DNA of 64,000 bases. Origin: Muscardinus avellanarius (lineage: Eukaryota; Chordata; Mammalia; Rodentia; Gliridae). The notes under the pieces are model-generated. The model saw nothing but the letters and a program-made list of their open reading frames with translations. It did not search any database and was not told where the DNA came from. Shown in pieces: positions 1 through 13,928 of the stretch; positions within the stretch are counted from its first letter, which is position 1, and every line of letters begins with the position of its first letter. A program made the translations under genes and the position numbers. Location: contig OY726571.1 in the NCBI GenBank assembly GCA_963383645.1, forward strand, positions 25,248,116-25,312,115. Direction: 5' to 3'.

Positions 1-269
1 GGGATTGAACTCAGGGGCATCCTATCTCTGAAATACACCCCTAGACTTATTTTATTTTTAATTTCAAACAGGGTCTTGCTAGGTTGATGAGAGTCTGACT
101 ACTTGCTGAGGCTGTCCTTGAACAATCTCCTATCTCAGCCTCCACAAACCTGTGGTCCTCATGTCTCAGCCTCCCAAGTACTGGGAGGGGGGTTATCTAG
201 TTAGATAATTTTTTGTGTGTTTGTTGGAGATTGAACTCCGAGCCATAGGTGTGCGCCACCACGCCTGGC
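1..269 (-). mobile_element. B1-ID SINE with unusual linker, cut by the window edge
   Basis: The ID-like end (GATTGAACTCAGGGGCAT) and B1 half run to about 188. A GTTATCTAGTTAGATAAT linker, a second ID-like stub (GGAGATTGAACTCC) and a final B1 head (GTGCGCCACCACGCCTGGCA) follow. The same linker occurs in inverted orientation near 917. Confidence 0.8.
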
Positions 270-835
270 AGCCCGTTCATTTCTGAACAGTCTCAATTGT
301 TAGAAAGCAGCTCTTCCCTGGCCTTTGGTACCACATAAATGGAATTTAATCCATTTTTCTCCAGACAAATACCATACATTTGGCAATGCTTGCCTGGTTT
401 TTCATCTTTACTTCTGATTAAATGGCTCAATTTCTAGCTAGTGCTCTCCAGATAACTTAATTTGAATCTATCTCAGTCTTCTTAACACTCGCTCCAGATT
501 GTCTTAGAAAGTGGTATATTTTCCAGAACAGAACATAATATTCTAGGTGTGTTTTAACCAAGAAAAAGAGAATGAGTTTCTAGCACCTTTTGTTATAAGC
601 TTCTAGCATCCATTATTATGAGCAATGTTGCCATTAATTTAGCCTGAGTTGATTGATTTTCTGCCTTAACTTTACACCCTTGGCTTGTTAATGAGCATTC
701 AGTATTTAGAAAAACAGAAACAAAAGCTACCCATAATCTTTCTCTCTTATTTTGCTACACAGCCACACCTCTTATCTGTTTAATTCATCTTTTATATTTA
801 TGTAGCTACCTGTTTGTTTCTATCAAATTCTATCT

Positions 836-1105
836 CATGGGTTGAGGGTGTAGTTCAATGGTTAGGCAGGTGTTCAGCATGCACATGGCACTGAGTTTAA
901 TCTCCAATACACACAAAATTATCTAACAAGATTACCCTGCCCCAGTACTTGAGAGGCTGAGACATGAGGACCATAGGTTTGTAGACAGCATCAGCTACTG
1001 AGTGAGGCCCTCTTCAACTTTAGTAAGACCTTGTTTCAAAATAAAGAATAAAAAATAGGGCTGGGAGTGTAACTTGGAAGTAGAACGCCCCTGGGTTCCA
1101 TCCTC

Positions 1106-1151
<46 letters not shown>
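836..1151 (+). mobile_element. ID + B1-ID SINE with linker and (AC)n tail
   Basis: A full-length ID-like head (GTTGAGGGTGTAGTTCAATG) is joined through AAAATTATCTAACAAG to a B1 half (CCCAGTACTTGAGAGGCTGA) and a second ID half ending CCTCAGTAACAC. The tail is (AC)n at 1110-1151. Confidence 0.8.
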
Positions 1152-2334
1152 CCAAGATTTACCCCAATCTGGATTTTGAGTCTTTGATATAATTTATTAG
1201 CAGTCAACTAGTCCATTCACAAATTGTATTAGTATCTATCATGCCCTCATTTAAATTGTTGGTCACAATACACAAATTCAATAACTAAGTTCTCTATCAT
1301 ATTACAGAGGTGACACTGATACATTAATAAACATCATTTGGAGGAAGTTACTCAACCAGATACAAATTCCCCTGATCATATTATCTTCTAGGTCGCTATT
1401 CTCCAGCTTACCCACAAGAAAATAAAGATGAACATTGCGAACATGTTGTTGAAAACCAGAAGCACAATGTGCCCAGCAATTATTCATAGTAGAAAACTCA
1501 AGTCATTGTACCCTAAGAAAACTTCAGTTCAAATCAATCATTTAGCCACCTTGTCTAAAAGAGTAAAGCTAGTTCCCAGAAGGGCTACTACGTTGACCTC
1601 AGTGACAAAGTCATTTCCAGGAGGGGATATAAGACACACATCAGCAGGGAGTGGCACCATTAAGAGATGCGACTTTGTTTTTAAACAAACAATCCAGTAT
1701 AAAGACACACAAAGAGAATTAGCCACTTGTAAAGGCAAGTATTTATTTGATAACTGATACCTCTGTGAAAATATTTTTTGGAACACATGGACTTAAGTAC
1801 TTCTCTCAAAGCTGAAGGCAAATCCTGGTCATTTGAAAGGAGTTTTGGGGACCAGCTAGCTAATGGTCATTCTGAGCCAAGCTAGTGCCTAAGTGAATAG
1901 AAGCACCTTTCAAATAATCCGTCGTCCCATTCTGTTTTTAGCTGTGTGTCTCACTCGGCTGAAATCACTCTGAGTTGTCACGACATTCTAACGCTCTCCT
2001 TTTCGACTTAGCAATATTCCTACTGGTTTCCATTTTACGTAACCTGCTTAACTGCCACCCTCTAATCACTCAGAGATGGAAAGGCTCCGTCACAGACTAT
2101 CCTCAGACTCTTACATAAGGCTGAATTGAACGGCGGCCAAGATGCAGACTGTTAACTGGGAAAGCATCTTGGTGATAGAAGCTATGAAAAATTGAAATTA
2201 GTATTTGCTGAGAGGACAGTTCTTCCCTACCAAGCAAATGCAGGGAAGAAGCAGGAGAGCTCGCTGGCTCAGCCAGCAGGAGAGCTGAAGTACACCTGAG
2301 AGGCCAAGAGCACAGCACTGACCGAGTCCTGAGG

Positions 2335-2541
2335 GCCTGACTTTCCAATCATTGGCCCAACTGTGGGTTCTGGCCCTGGGACCTTGAGCACCTTTCTTAC
2401 TGTGTATTTCTGTCTCCTCATTTATAAAATGAGGATAATAATAAGATTTACCTTAGAAGGTTATTGTGATGATGAAATAAAATGTAAATGCACTTAAAGC
2501 ATGGCACATAATAAAAATTCAATTAATATTTGTTATTGCTT
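2335..2541 (+). mobile_element. MIR SINE
   Basis: The core text GACCTTGAGCACCTTTCTTA, CCTCATTTATAAAATGAGGA and GGTTATTGTGATGATGAAAT follows the MIR consensus. Confidence 0.85.
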
Positions 2542-2848
2542 TCCTCCACGTTCAACAAGCTATCTTCTGGTTTAATTTTTATACTCCAGGTAGATTTATA
2601 TAAAGGAAAAATGGCTAACTAGTTGTATTTCTATACTAAACATTTCTGTGCCATTTTAACTATCAATAATATGAATTTCATGAAAGCAGTGATTTTTTGT
2701 GTGTTTTTTTTTAGTGCAGCATTTCTAGGACCTAAAAGATAGTATTGTGTGCAGTAAGTGTTCAATTAGTATTTGTTAAGTTAATAATTGAATTTAGCTT
2801 TCTGTTTGTCCACTTTCACTATCTCCTCAGTTCAATCAAGTTGTTTCA

Positions 2849-2854
2849 GTGAGT

Positions 2855-2901
<47 letters not shown>
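2849..2901 (+). repeat. (GA)n microsatellite
   Basis: GTGAGTGAGTGAGAGAGAGA continues as pure GA to about 2900. Confidence 0.95.
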
Positions 2902-2903
<2 letters not shown>

Positions 2904-3017
2904 TGAGTCAAATATTTAGTACCATCTGGCCCATAAATACAAACTCAATAAGCAGTATTTCTTAACATTCATATGACTCTGGCAGGTTTACTGAGGAGAT
3001 GTAAGAGATATAGACAA

Positions 3018-3625
3018 ACCAGGTATGGTGACTCATGCCTATAATCTCAGTACTTGGGAGACCAAGAATAAGACCAGTTCAAGACCAGCCTCAGCAACTT
3101 AATGAGACCCTTACCAACATAGCAAGACCCTATTTCAAAACAACAATTTTAAAAAGAGCTGGGGGTATAGTTCAGAGATGGAAGGCCTCTGGGTTCAATG
3201 TACAGTACCACGAGAGGGACAAATGCAAACAACTGAAAAAGGTGTTTTTTGTTCCTCGTGAATCTTTCAGTATACAGAGGAAGCAGATAAATCTTTAAAT
3301 AAATTAGGGGCATGAGATAATGTGAAAACATAAAACACTAGGCACTATCCAGGTTTGAGGATAGGGAATGCTTTTTTTATCTTTTATAAATATTAAAAAG
3401 ATCAAGCTGGGCCTGGTGGTGCACACCTGTGGTCCCAGTACTTGGGAGGCTGAGACAGGAGAATTGCAAATTTGAGGATAACCTCAGCAACCTAATGGAA
3501 ACTTTCAGCAACCTAGAGAGACCCTGTTCAAAATAAAAATAAATAAAGTAGGGCTGGGTGGCGGTGTAGCTCAGCAGTATAATGCCCCTGGGTTCAATCC
3601 CCAGTACCACCAAAAAAAAAAAAAA
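3018..3625 (+). mobile_element. Two B1-ID SINEs (3018-3213, 3405-3625)
   Basis: Both run from a B1 head (CAGGTATGGTGACTCATGCC; GCTGGGCCTGGTGGTGCACA) to an ID end (CCTCTGGGTTCAATG; GGGTTCAATCCCCAGTACCA). The second ends in an A13 tail. The 3214-3404 gap has nothing recognisable. Confidence 0.85.
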
Positions 3626-3929
3626 GTGATCAGAAACTAAAGGGTGAAAAAATTGAGAAAAAGATTCCAGACATATGGATTGGATAACTTGAATAAAGAT
3701 CCTAAGATAGGCAGGGTGTTTGTTTGTTTGGTTTGGTTTTTGGTTTAAAAAAAAAACAACAGAGAAATCAATTGAAATTGATTGTATGGGTGTGAAGAAA
3801 AATGATGAACTCTAAAGCCAGGCATGCGACCAGGGGGAGGACTTTGCAAGACCATACTAAGAAATTAGCTGAGAGAGCAGGAGGTCTTTGAGTGGTCTGA
3901 AGAGCAGGGAAAATGAAAAAGGCGGATCA

Positions 3930-4575
3930 TGAAACTGCTTTGGCCCTATTATGCCTATCACGGTGTTGTTTGCATTCTCTCAAGAGCTTCACACAAAAGT
4001 GACTCCATCTTGACCACGAATTTCCAAGTCCTGTTCAGTACACACTTCCCCCTCCTTCTGGAAAATGTCCCCACTGTCTTGCCTAAGACTTCCTGATAAG
4101 CCCCTTTGCTTATCACACCCGGGCTTAGGGAATATTCCATTGTCCCGCCTAACCATGATGTAACAACCCCCCAACCCCCCACCCCGCCCTTGGAAGCTGG
4201 GCGTGATGGCGCAGGCTTGTAGCTTGTAATCCTAGCATTCAAGAGGCTGAGACTGGAGGATCGCAGTTCGTAGACAGCCTCAGCTACTTAGTGGGTCCCT
4301 CTGCAACTCAGTGAGACCCTGTTTCAAAATAAAGAATAGAAAATAGGGCTGGGGGTGTAGCTCAGAATACCACAAAACAAACAAACAAACAAACAAAAAA
4401 CCCTTGGTGATAGCTAACAGCCACTCTCCCTCTCTATGGAGTCTCTCTTTACACAACATCTATTAACTTATAATTTGTAAGTTGACATGGGCTCCAACCT
4501 TTGCTGGAGACCCCCATCCACAGGTTTTATTTCAATAAAGCTTGTAAGCCCCTCCCCCCAAAAAAACCAACAGTA
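3930..4575 (+). mobile_element. Possible LTR remnant interrupted by a SINE
   Basis: Non-SINE sequence on either side of the SINE at 4195-4398 looks LTR-like: a C-rich tract with GATGTAACAACCCCCC, CTCTATGGAGTCTCTCTTTA, and TTTATTTCAATAAAGCTTG (AATAAA at about 4534). The termini and target duplication are not clear. Confidence 0.35.
4195..4398 (+). mobile_element. B1-ID SINE with truncated ID half and (AAAC)n tail
   Basis: AGCTGGGCGTGATGGCGCAG through GCTGGGGGTGTAGCTCAGAA; the rest of the ID half is lost, and (AAAC)n follows at about 4373-4398. Confidence 0.85.
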
Positions 4576-4777
4576 ATCCAGATATGGCTACATGTTCCTG
4601 TAATCTCAGTACTTGGGAGGCTGAAACAGGAGAATCCAAGGTTTAAGAACAGCTTCAGGAATTCAGTGGAAACTTTAAGCAACCTAGAAAGACCCTGTTT
4701 CAAAACAAAAAAATTAAAAAGTCTGTGGGTGTAGTTTAAAGATAAAATGTCCCTAGGCTTAATCCCCAGTACAAGGA
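4576..4777 (+). mobile_element. Diverged B1-ID SINE
   Basis: TGTAATCTCAGTACTTGGGA through GGCTTAATCCCCAGTACAAG. Its A-rich tail is the seed of the trinucleotide repeat that follows. Confidence 0.75.
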
Positions 4778-4905
4778 AAAGGAGGAGGAGGAGGAGGACG
4801 ACGACAACGACGAGGAGGACGAGGAGGAGGACGACGAGGAGGACGACGAGGACGAGGACGAGGAGGACGAGGACAAGGAGGATGAGGACGAGGAGGAGGA
4901 GGAAT
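4778..4905 (+). repeat. (GAG/GAC)n trinucleotide repeat
   Basis: About 128 bp of mixed GAG, GAC and GGA triplets with all-purine stretches broken by C every few triplets. It would read Asp/Glu in one frame, but there is no start codon or gene context. It lies at a SINE tail. Confidence 0.9.
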
Positions 4906-5559
4906 GGGGAGAGCTACCAACAGTAATATGCAGAAAAATAAAAGGCCTACCTGAGTTGTCTTTCTTCTAGAGAGTCTAAAACCTCGCTCTTCTCTGCAGC
5001 CTTATAAAGTGGGAAAGCATGTCATTTTTGTTATTTATCTTTTCCCACTCTCCTTCTCTCTGCTCCATTCATTTTACAGATAGAAACCCTGAATCAATGA
5101 CAAACTAACCATCAGAGGTTATTGTGGGGGATAAAACTAGGATTAAAAACTAGTCTCATAATTCTAAACCTTATTCCCTCTTAAATCCATATTAGACACC
5201 AGAGGCATTTGGACAGGAAGGAGTTCTTGCTTATAAAAGCAACCTCTTTTATAGTATGTTCTTTTAGAGTCAATTTTCTATTTAACTATAAAAAAAAATC
5301 TACAGGAAGGAGTAACTGAGTTCTCCCTACTTTGCACAGAGGCAATCCTCATGTCCATTCTAACCAGCTGCTTATGGGCATCTAAACCTGGATGTTCTAA
5401 AACCATCTCCAGCTCTTTATGTGTAAGATAGAAAATCATCATTCCCACCCCTGGTCCTTTTTGAAACTCTTTCTACATTTCCTGGTTCAGTGCTGCTCTC
5501 CCCCACACCTTTTCCTCTACCTCAACTCCCATAATCCCATTATCAGAACGCTTTATGCA

Positions 5560-6350
5560 TTTACTTCTCAAATATCCCTCAGATCATCCCAGTCACCCCT
5601 AAGTCATCCCTGTTTCTTTTGTATTCGCTGAAATCTGGAGCCTTGTAGCCTCTGGCTGTTTTTGCCCTGCTGTTGTTCAATGACTTCTCTCCCCTCCATC
5701 ATCTTCACTGAAACCCTAAATAGCGATCCTTCACTCCTCCAGTGGCCACTCCCCAGTGCTTGCATGAAAGATTAAGTCAAGCCCTATACCCTTAGTCTCT
5801 TCGTGATGGGACTTTGGTTGTCCAGAGCCGTGTTCCCGGGTTCCCCATACCCACTCACTTGCTGGTCCCCAGCACATGACCTACCCCTTCATCTCCTCTC
5901 CCATCATTGCCATCACTGTTTTCCTCCAATTTGCCGGGCTGCACTTTTGCTTAGGGTCTTGGTGCTGACTGTTCCTTCTACCTGGGACTTTTTTCGCCCA
6001 GTCATTTGCATGGCCCATTCTCTTTCTTCCTTCAGGACTGCCCAAATGCACCTTCTTGAGGAAGTTTGCACTGGCCACTCTAATTAAACTTCCATGCTGG
6101 TGCCATTCCTGTCACTCCTTGTCCTCCTGACTTCCTTATTTCATTTTTTTAAAGTCATCTTTGAACAGGCTGTATACTTTACCTATTACCTACTGCCTAT
6201 TGTCTGTGCCCCATTGCACCTTCTCACCTCTGCCTAGAAGATGTGAGCCAAGAAGACAGGGATTTTGTTTTCGTCTCATTTAAAATCACTGATTTATCCC
6301 AAGACCCAAAAATGGTGCCTGGCAGATGGCAGGTGTGTGATATATACTTT
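5560..6350 (+). mobile_element. L2 LINE fragment
   Basis: GACTGTTCCTTCTACCTGGG, ATTTGCATGGCCCATTCTCT, TTCCTTCAGGACTGCCCAAA and, near the 3' end, AAGACAGGGATTTTGTTTTC and TGGTGCCTGGCAGATGGCAG follow the L2 consensus in order. The open frames at 5803-6087 are relics of it and not genes. Confidence 0.75.
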
Positions 6351-7039
6351 GTTAAATACACTGAACACATCAGTGTACACCATTTTACATCTTTTTTTCA
6401 TTTGTTCTTCCTCGTGTCTGAAATAACTTAATGGCTCCTATATACTCTCTTACGCAATCTCATTGACACTTGTCTACTTCAAACACTTCTTGTTTACCTA
6501 TTGCTCCTCCCTATTTGCTAGGTCTTAGGTTATCTGTGCTTCTTTGCTAATACAGATCAAAACTAAAAGGTACTTCATATTTATTGTTGAATAATGTTGT
6601 ATTCCAGATTCCAGTAAAAAAAAAAAAAAGGCAGAAAAGTCCTATCTAATTGGTCTTTCTTCCAGAGAGCTCAAAAGATAGTTATATACCAACCTAACAT
6701 AAACCTAAACACAAACAGAACCTAAACACCAGGTACAAACTCTGACCATAGTTAACATACAAGTGCTCATTGCAGAGTCAGGGGTTACCATTTTTCTATA
6801 AATCCTTTTGCTTAAAAGGTGATATTGTTCATTTTAGATAACTGGTTGCATCAAGAGGATAGTTTTTTCAAACTCTGTTGTGACAGTATTTCAGAAGAAT
6901 CAATTTGGTGTTGAAATAACTGGTCTCAGACCAGATGGTTAGTGCATCCTGAATTTTAGAAGTGGGGATGTGTCTGACTAAAAAACATATTAGGGGAAGA
7001 GAAGAATAGGATCCCTATTACTTAGTTACTTGCTCATGT

Positions 7040-7206
7040 TCAGGACACTGTAATGGCAATTTTATATTTTATTCTCACAACAGACTCATGAAGTATTATT
7101 ATTATTATCTACATTTTATAAATAAGTAAGGTGAGGTTCTTTGAACTAAATAACTTTTCCAAAACCCCATAGCAAGTAAGTGATATGACAAGAATTTGAT
7201 TCAAAT
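7040..7206 (-). mobile_element. MIR SINE
   Basis: The plus strand reads TTATTCTCACAACAGACTCA, ATTATCTACATTTTATAAAT and AACTTTTCCAAAACCCCATA, the reverse complement of MIR. The ARF1 retrocopy inserted just beyond its end. Confidence 0.75.
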
Positions 7207-7224
7207 TCCTTATCACTTTTTTTT

Positions 7225-9088
<1,864 letters not shown>

Positions 9089-10099
9089 TCACACATCTAT
9101 TTTATGATCTTTGCATTTTTGGTATTTGCTTCTTTTGTGACCCAAGCAGAGTCCAGAATGTTTTCTACAGCTCACTTGTTCTTAGCTCAGCTCCTATATA
9201 TGTATGGAAACTAACAGAATGTAATGCAGAGATGTTAATTCCCCAAGTTGTCACAGATGCCAATCAAATCCATGGGCTGGCATTGACCTCTGACATGGTG
9301 CCTCTTTCAAAGACCTACCTGAAAAGCTCCACCCCCACTTTTCTGTGTGGACTGATTGGCTGGCACATAACATTGTTTAGGAAAGGCATTTCAGTAATCC
9401 TGGATCTGAATTAATGCTTTTCTGTTCAATGAATTCTAATTTTCTTAGGCAAAAACATGGCAAAAAATAAACAAGCACACAGGCATCCAGGGAAGGTGGT
9501 GGGTAAAGCAATATGTAAACCACTGTGAACAGCCCGAGCTCTTGCTGCGCCTTCCCTGGGGACCAAACAAAGAACAGTTGAGTTAAAAGCAAAGAGAGAA
9601 CAGCTTCTATCGTCATTTATGGAGAATTGGTATGAAACAGCAAACATGCCAACAAACTCCGAAGTCTACTACACTCAAAACCGTGCTCCATGCTATTAAC
9701 ACACATTACTCTAGATGACGAGAGGAAGGGCAGAGTAAAGGGCTGGTCTGGAACCAGAAACCACATTCAAAGAATGAGGATGCGATCCACTGACTTAATT
9801 TCAGCCAGGAGAAAAAACATCAGTAAAGACGTTTCTAAAACTGTGGCCAAGAAGAAACATAAAGATGGGAATCATGTGGATCCCAAGGTCAAAAGTGAAA
9901 AAAGTATGCTCTGGAGAAGGCTGAGAATCTTCTCTCTGCTTCATCTCTGGAGCCTCTGGACACCCCAAAGACAAGGGGAAGCGCAGCTCAGTCCATAAAG
10001 AGAACCCTCAGTCTGTTGATCTACTGGGTATTGCACACCATCACGAGTATGACACCCCGCCATTCATCTCTGTCACCAGTGAACTTTGGAATAAAATGT

Positions 10100-10192
10100 T
10101 CATTCAATTTTATGGCTGGAAGAGTCCTTGGAGATTTATCTAATCCACCCCCTCATTTTCCTGATGAAGCTTCACAGACACAGATAGATAGA
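10100..10192 (-). mobile_element. Probable MIR-related remnant
   Basis: GGCTGGAAGAGTCCTTGGAG, TCTAATCCACCCCCTCATTT and TCCTGATGAAGCTTCACAGA resemble MIR-class text in reverse orientation. It is short and diverged. Confidence 0.45.
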
Positions 10193-10688
10193 GGGAATTC
10201 AATCTTTCAGCTTGTTTTAAGAACATGAAGTACAAGTAAAGACTACCTAAAGTACAAAACACATATTCTAGATTGTTCAGCTGAACCCACATAGCCTGCC
10301 TGGTTGTACCCAGGAGTATTACCTGAATTTGTCAAAACATGGGTTCCCCTGTGGGATTTGGAAAAACATGATCACTTTATGGTTCAAAAATAATATTCAG
10401 AAAAGTAAAATGCTCAGAAAAGCTGGGTTGGCTTTTGCATCTGTGCTAAGGTGCACACAATTTGGTGAAGGAAAAGAGAATTGAAACATGTTCTACTCCT
10501 TTTACTTTTCTCAAACTTTTAGATTTAATGGAAATATGTATTTTGAGGAAAAAATGTGAGCATCCAGCAGTACTGCTTGAGCTATTATTGATAGAGGCAA
10601 CAAGAGGAAGAAATACATATTGTGAAGAAGAAAAAAGAGATGCAGATACAGGGGGGGAAAGTGAATTAATATTTACCAGGTTAGCAGA

Positions 10689-11115
10689 GTATGGTGGTGA
10701 ATTCCTGTAATCTCTGTGCTTGAGAGCCTGAGACAGGAGGATTGCAGGTTCAAAACCAGCATCAGCAACTTGGTGAGACCCTGTTTCAAAATAAAACATA
10801 AAAGCCAGGTATGGTGGCGCACGCTTATAATTCCAGTACTTGGGAGACTGAGACAGGAGGATTATGGTTCTGGACAGCCTCGGCTACTTAGTGAGGCCCT
10901 TTGCAACTCAGTGAGACCCTGTTTAAAAATAAAGAATAATGCCGGGCGTGGTGGCTCACACTTGTAATCCGAGCACTTGGGAGGCAGAGACGGGAGGAGT
11001 GGGCAGGTTCGAAGCCAGCCTCGCTGGTTTAAGAGATCCTGTTTCCAAATAAAAAATATAAAATAGGTCTGGGAGTGTAGCCCAAAGACAGAAGGGTTCC
11101 ATCCCCAGTACCATC

Positions 11116-11166
<51 letters not shown>

Positions 11167-11373
11167 AGGGAGGGAGGGAGGGAGGGAGGGAGGGAAGGAA
11201 GGAAGGAAGGAAGGAAGGAAGGAAGGAAGGAAGGAAGGAAGGAAAAGAGCTGGGCATGATGGCACAAACTTGTAATCCCACTATTCGGGAGGTGTAGACC
11301 AGAGGATCAAGGTTCACTGACAGCCTCAGCTACTTGGCAAGGCCCTTTGCAACTCAGTGAGACCCTGTAGAAA

Positions 11374-11461
<88 letters not shown>

Positions 11462-11782
11462 GAAGGGAAGAAGGGAGGGATGAAGGAAGGAAGGAAGAAA
11501 AAATGGGGGGATAGCTCGGAAGTAGAACGCCCCTGTGTTCCATCCCCAGTACCACAAAATAAATTAATTTAATTTAATTTAATAGGACTGGATGTGTAGC
11601 TCATAAGTAAAATGCCCCTGAGTTCAATCCCTACTACCAAAAGCGGAAAAACATTATCACGTCACAGAATTTTCTTGAATAGTACAGCTTAACAATGCTC
11701 TTTGAAAGTTAGGCGTGTAACTCAGTGGGAGAGCATTTGCCTAGCGTGTGAGAAGTTCCAGGTTTAATGTCCAGTACTGCCA
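10689..11782 (+). mobile_element. SINE cluster with large GAAA/GGAA microsatellites
   Basis: B1 halves at about 10689-10800 and 10804-10940; a complete B1-ID at 10941-11116 followed by (GAAA)n, (GGGA)n and (GGAA)n to 11244; a B1 half at 11246-11370 whose ID half (11500-11558) is separated by a (GAAA)n/(GGAA)n expansion of about 130 bp; ID-only copies at 11585-11640 and 11708-11782. The long Ser/Phe/Pro-type frames across it are simple-repeat translations. Confidence 0.88.
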
Positions 11783-12613
11783 AAAAGGAAAAAAAAAAAA
11801 AATGCTCTTCGAAAAGATCTAATGTATTAGATGACGTCCAGTAGCTAAAGTGGTTAAAGGTGGGGAGAGGCGCTGAGCAAGAGACGCTAGAAGAAATGGG
11901 GATCTGGAAGGTGACGGGGCCCAAGGAGCCTAAAGCTGCCAGCAGATCTGCAACCAAGCATCCAGGCCTCCAAGTAAGGAGAACATGGGGAGAGAGCTGC
12001 AGACCAATCTCCTTCCTCCTAGAGTGGACCCCAGCGCAGGGAGAGCCCCCCAGGCCTTCCCCTTCACTCAGACCCCAGTGGAGTCAATGAAGCAGGAGGT
12101 GAACAGGTGCTAAGAAGACCTCAGGAGCTATCTTTGTGTAAGGGAAGTAAAATCTACAATAAACACAGGAAACTTCACCTTTAAAGAGAGCAGAAGAAAA
12201 TAGTGATCCTTTGTATTAGGCACGGTCCTTTGTTTACACTAAAAGTAGGAACTACAAGTAAAGTGTCCCCTGTTCCTGTCTCCTTCCTTATTCTCCCTTT
12301 CCTTCACAGAGCTGAACTATGCAAACATCCGGAACCCGAAAGGACATTAAATATTAGTTTGATGAAGTCTTGAGATCTAGCAACAACTCAGAAATGTTTA
12401 CAAAGGGTGGCTGAGAAAGTCCTAATTCTAAAAGTATTATGAGCTTAGTACTCCTCACTTAAAGAAAAATAAGCAGAATCTCTAAACACTTGCTAACCTA
12501 AATAATAAAACATTCCTCAATCCTAAAATTTAAGCAGTGATTTAGGGATACTTTAGTTATTTAGCAGTGATTAAGCAGTGAGTTAGGGATACTTTCTCGA
12601 ATTATTGCCTCTT

Positions 12614-12825
12614 TAGCTGGGTGTGGTGGCGCATGCTTGTAATCCCAGCATTCAGGAGGCTGAGACCGGAGGGTCGCGGTTCTTGGAATAGCCTCAGCTA
12701 CTTAGGGAGGCCCTTTGCAACTCAGTGAGACCCTGTTTCTAAAAATGAAAAGATTAAAATAATAGGGCTGGGGGTGTAGCTCAGAGGTACAATGCCCCTG
12801 GGTTCCATCCCTAGTACCGTGGGGG
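12614..12825 (+). mobile_element. B1-ID SINE
   Basis: AGCTGGGTGTGGTGGCGCAT through GGGTTCCATCCCTAGTACCG; full length. Confidence 0.9.
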
Positions 12826-13760
12826 AAAAAAATTATTGACTCTTTAAAAAAATACACACAGAACTATCATAAAAGAAAAAGGTTTAAGAGTTAAGGAAAG
12901 ATCGTACTGTTTAAGTATTACCTTCTCTTCCTATGTGCAGAATAAAAAGGGGCGTGTGTTACAGAGCCAGGAGAGATAATGAGCTCGCTCAGTCCTTAAA
13001 CGTTGTGCCCTGAGAGTACCTTTCATTCACCGAGCTGTTATCCATATCCTGGGTCTAGGCGCTTCTTTCTTAAGTGCATGTGGCCTCCTCTACTTTATAG
13101 AACACCGTGAGAATCGTCCCGCTGGAATGCCCATAATGGTGATAGACTGAGAAGAGACTGAAGCTTGAGCGCTAACACATTTGACTGTACTTTGAGCTCT
13201 CGCCACGGGTCACTTACCCTCTCCTACTTTCATCCTCTGCAGAGGACAGCACTTAGGGTCCTGTTTCTTCTGTGTTCTCCTTTCCCAGCAGAGGTTCAGT
13301 GTGAGGGTAGGGGAAAAAATGGACTTTTCTGGTGATGTGGATGCATGTGATTATTATTTACTCTGGACCAAATTAGAGGGTTTTTTGTGTATGTGTCTCA
13401 TGTTTCTCTCCCAAATACCTAGATTATTTTATGTTTCTCTTCAAAATCCAACCATAGCAAAATGTTACCACAAAGCAGGAAATTAAATCGATCGCTTAAA
13501 AAAACAAATGAATGCGTGATTTTTTTTATTTTTTTGGCTTTGGTTGAATCTGCTTGGAGGCCCTCCCTATAGAGCACCAGACAGACTCCAGGAAATGATA
13601 TTCAATGTTGACAAATCAATCCGCTGCTGTGTGATTTGGAAGCTGCTCTATTTATATTCTGGGTATATACTCAAATTTAACAAGTACTTTACTTCTGTAT
13701 ATCTGGGGCTCTGACCATTCACCATGTATTATGTCAGTCTTTTCTTTCTAACCCCTCCAG

Positions 13761-13928
13761 GACAGAACATTATTCCATCCTGTGGGCAACAGCTGCATGG
13801 ATTGCAACCCTGCGGAAAAGAAGATTTTCATGGCCAGATGTGACCCTCTCTCTGAAACTCAGCAGTGGATGTTTGAACACATTAACATGACAGTTTTAGA
13901 AAAATTTAGCCACCACACCAGCTCCTAG
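13761..13928 (+). CDS. GALNTL6: Terminal coding exon of a GALNT-family glycosyltransferase (probably GALNTL6)
   Basis: The exon follows a strong 3' splice site: a pyrimidine tract ending CTAACCCCTCCAG at 13760. It is read in phase 0 for 55 codons to TAG at 13926-13928. The peptide starts [20 protein letters not shown], continues through [19 protein letters not shown] and ends [12 protein letters not shown]. The Cys pair (SCMDC), the later Cys (ARCDP) and the QQW motif fit the last (gamma) repeat of the ricin-B lectin domain that closes GalNAc-transferases; GALNT10 ends very similarly (...QQWLFEH...TVLEKF). These Golgi type II membrane enzymes belong to the family that starts mucin-type O-glycosylation on Ser/Thr; the C-terminal lectin domain binds GalNAc-glycopeptides. 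GALNTL6 is preferred because the divergence from GALNT10 fits that paralogue and the setting is repeat-rich and gene-poor, but GALNT10 or another close paralogue is not excluded. The exon looks intact. No upstream exon is recognisable in 1-13760, so the last intron exceeds 13.7 kb. Confidence 0.82.
   Translation, partial: DRTLFHPVGNSCMDCNPAEKKIFMARCDPLSETQQWMFEHINMTVLEKFSHHTSS

Noticed and set aside
1428..1786. Overlapping open frames on both strands
   Set aside because: No recognisable motif, no splice or promoter context and no agreement with any family; treated as chance.
5803..6087. 94-codon protein
   Set aside because: The DNA follows the L2 LINE consensus, so the frame is a relic of a transposon.
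4918..6680. Similar text near 4960 and 6650 (TCTTTCTTCTAGAGAG / TCTTTCTTCCAGAGAG) as a splice-acceptor pair
   Set aside because: The downstream sequence opens no conserved frame. The shared text is short and may be an unrecognised old repeat.
9690..9998. Lys-rich 102-codon frame as a possible pseudogene
   Set aside because: A KSEKS/KKKHKDGN-type composition hinted at a nuclear protein retrocopy, but no parent could be named and no tail or TSD was found.
10956..11557. Ser/Phe/Pro-rich proteins
   Set aside because: They are pure translations of (GAAA)n, (GGAA)n and (GGGA)n microsatellites. The same applies to 55285-55781 and 56837-57374.
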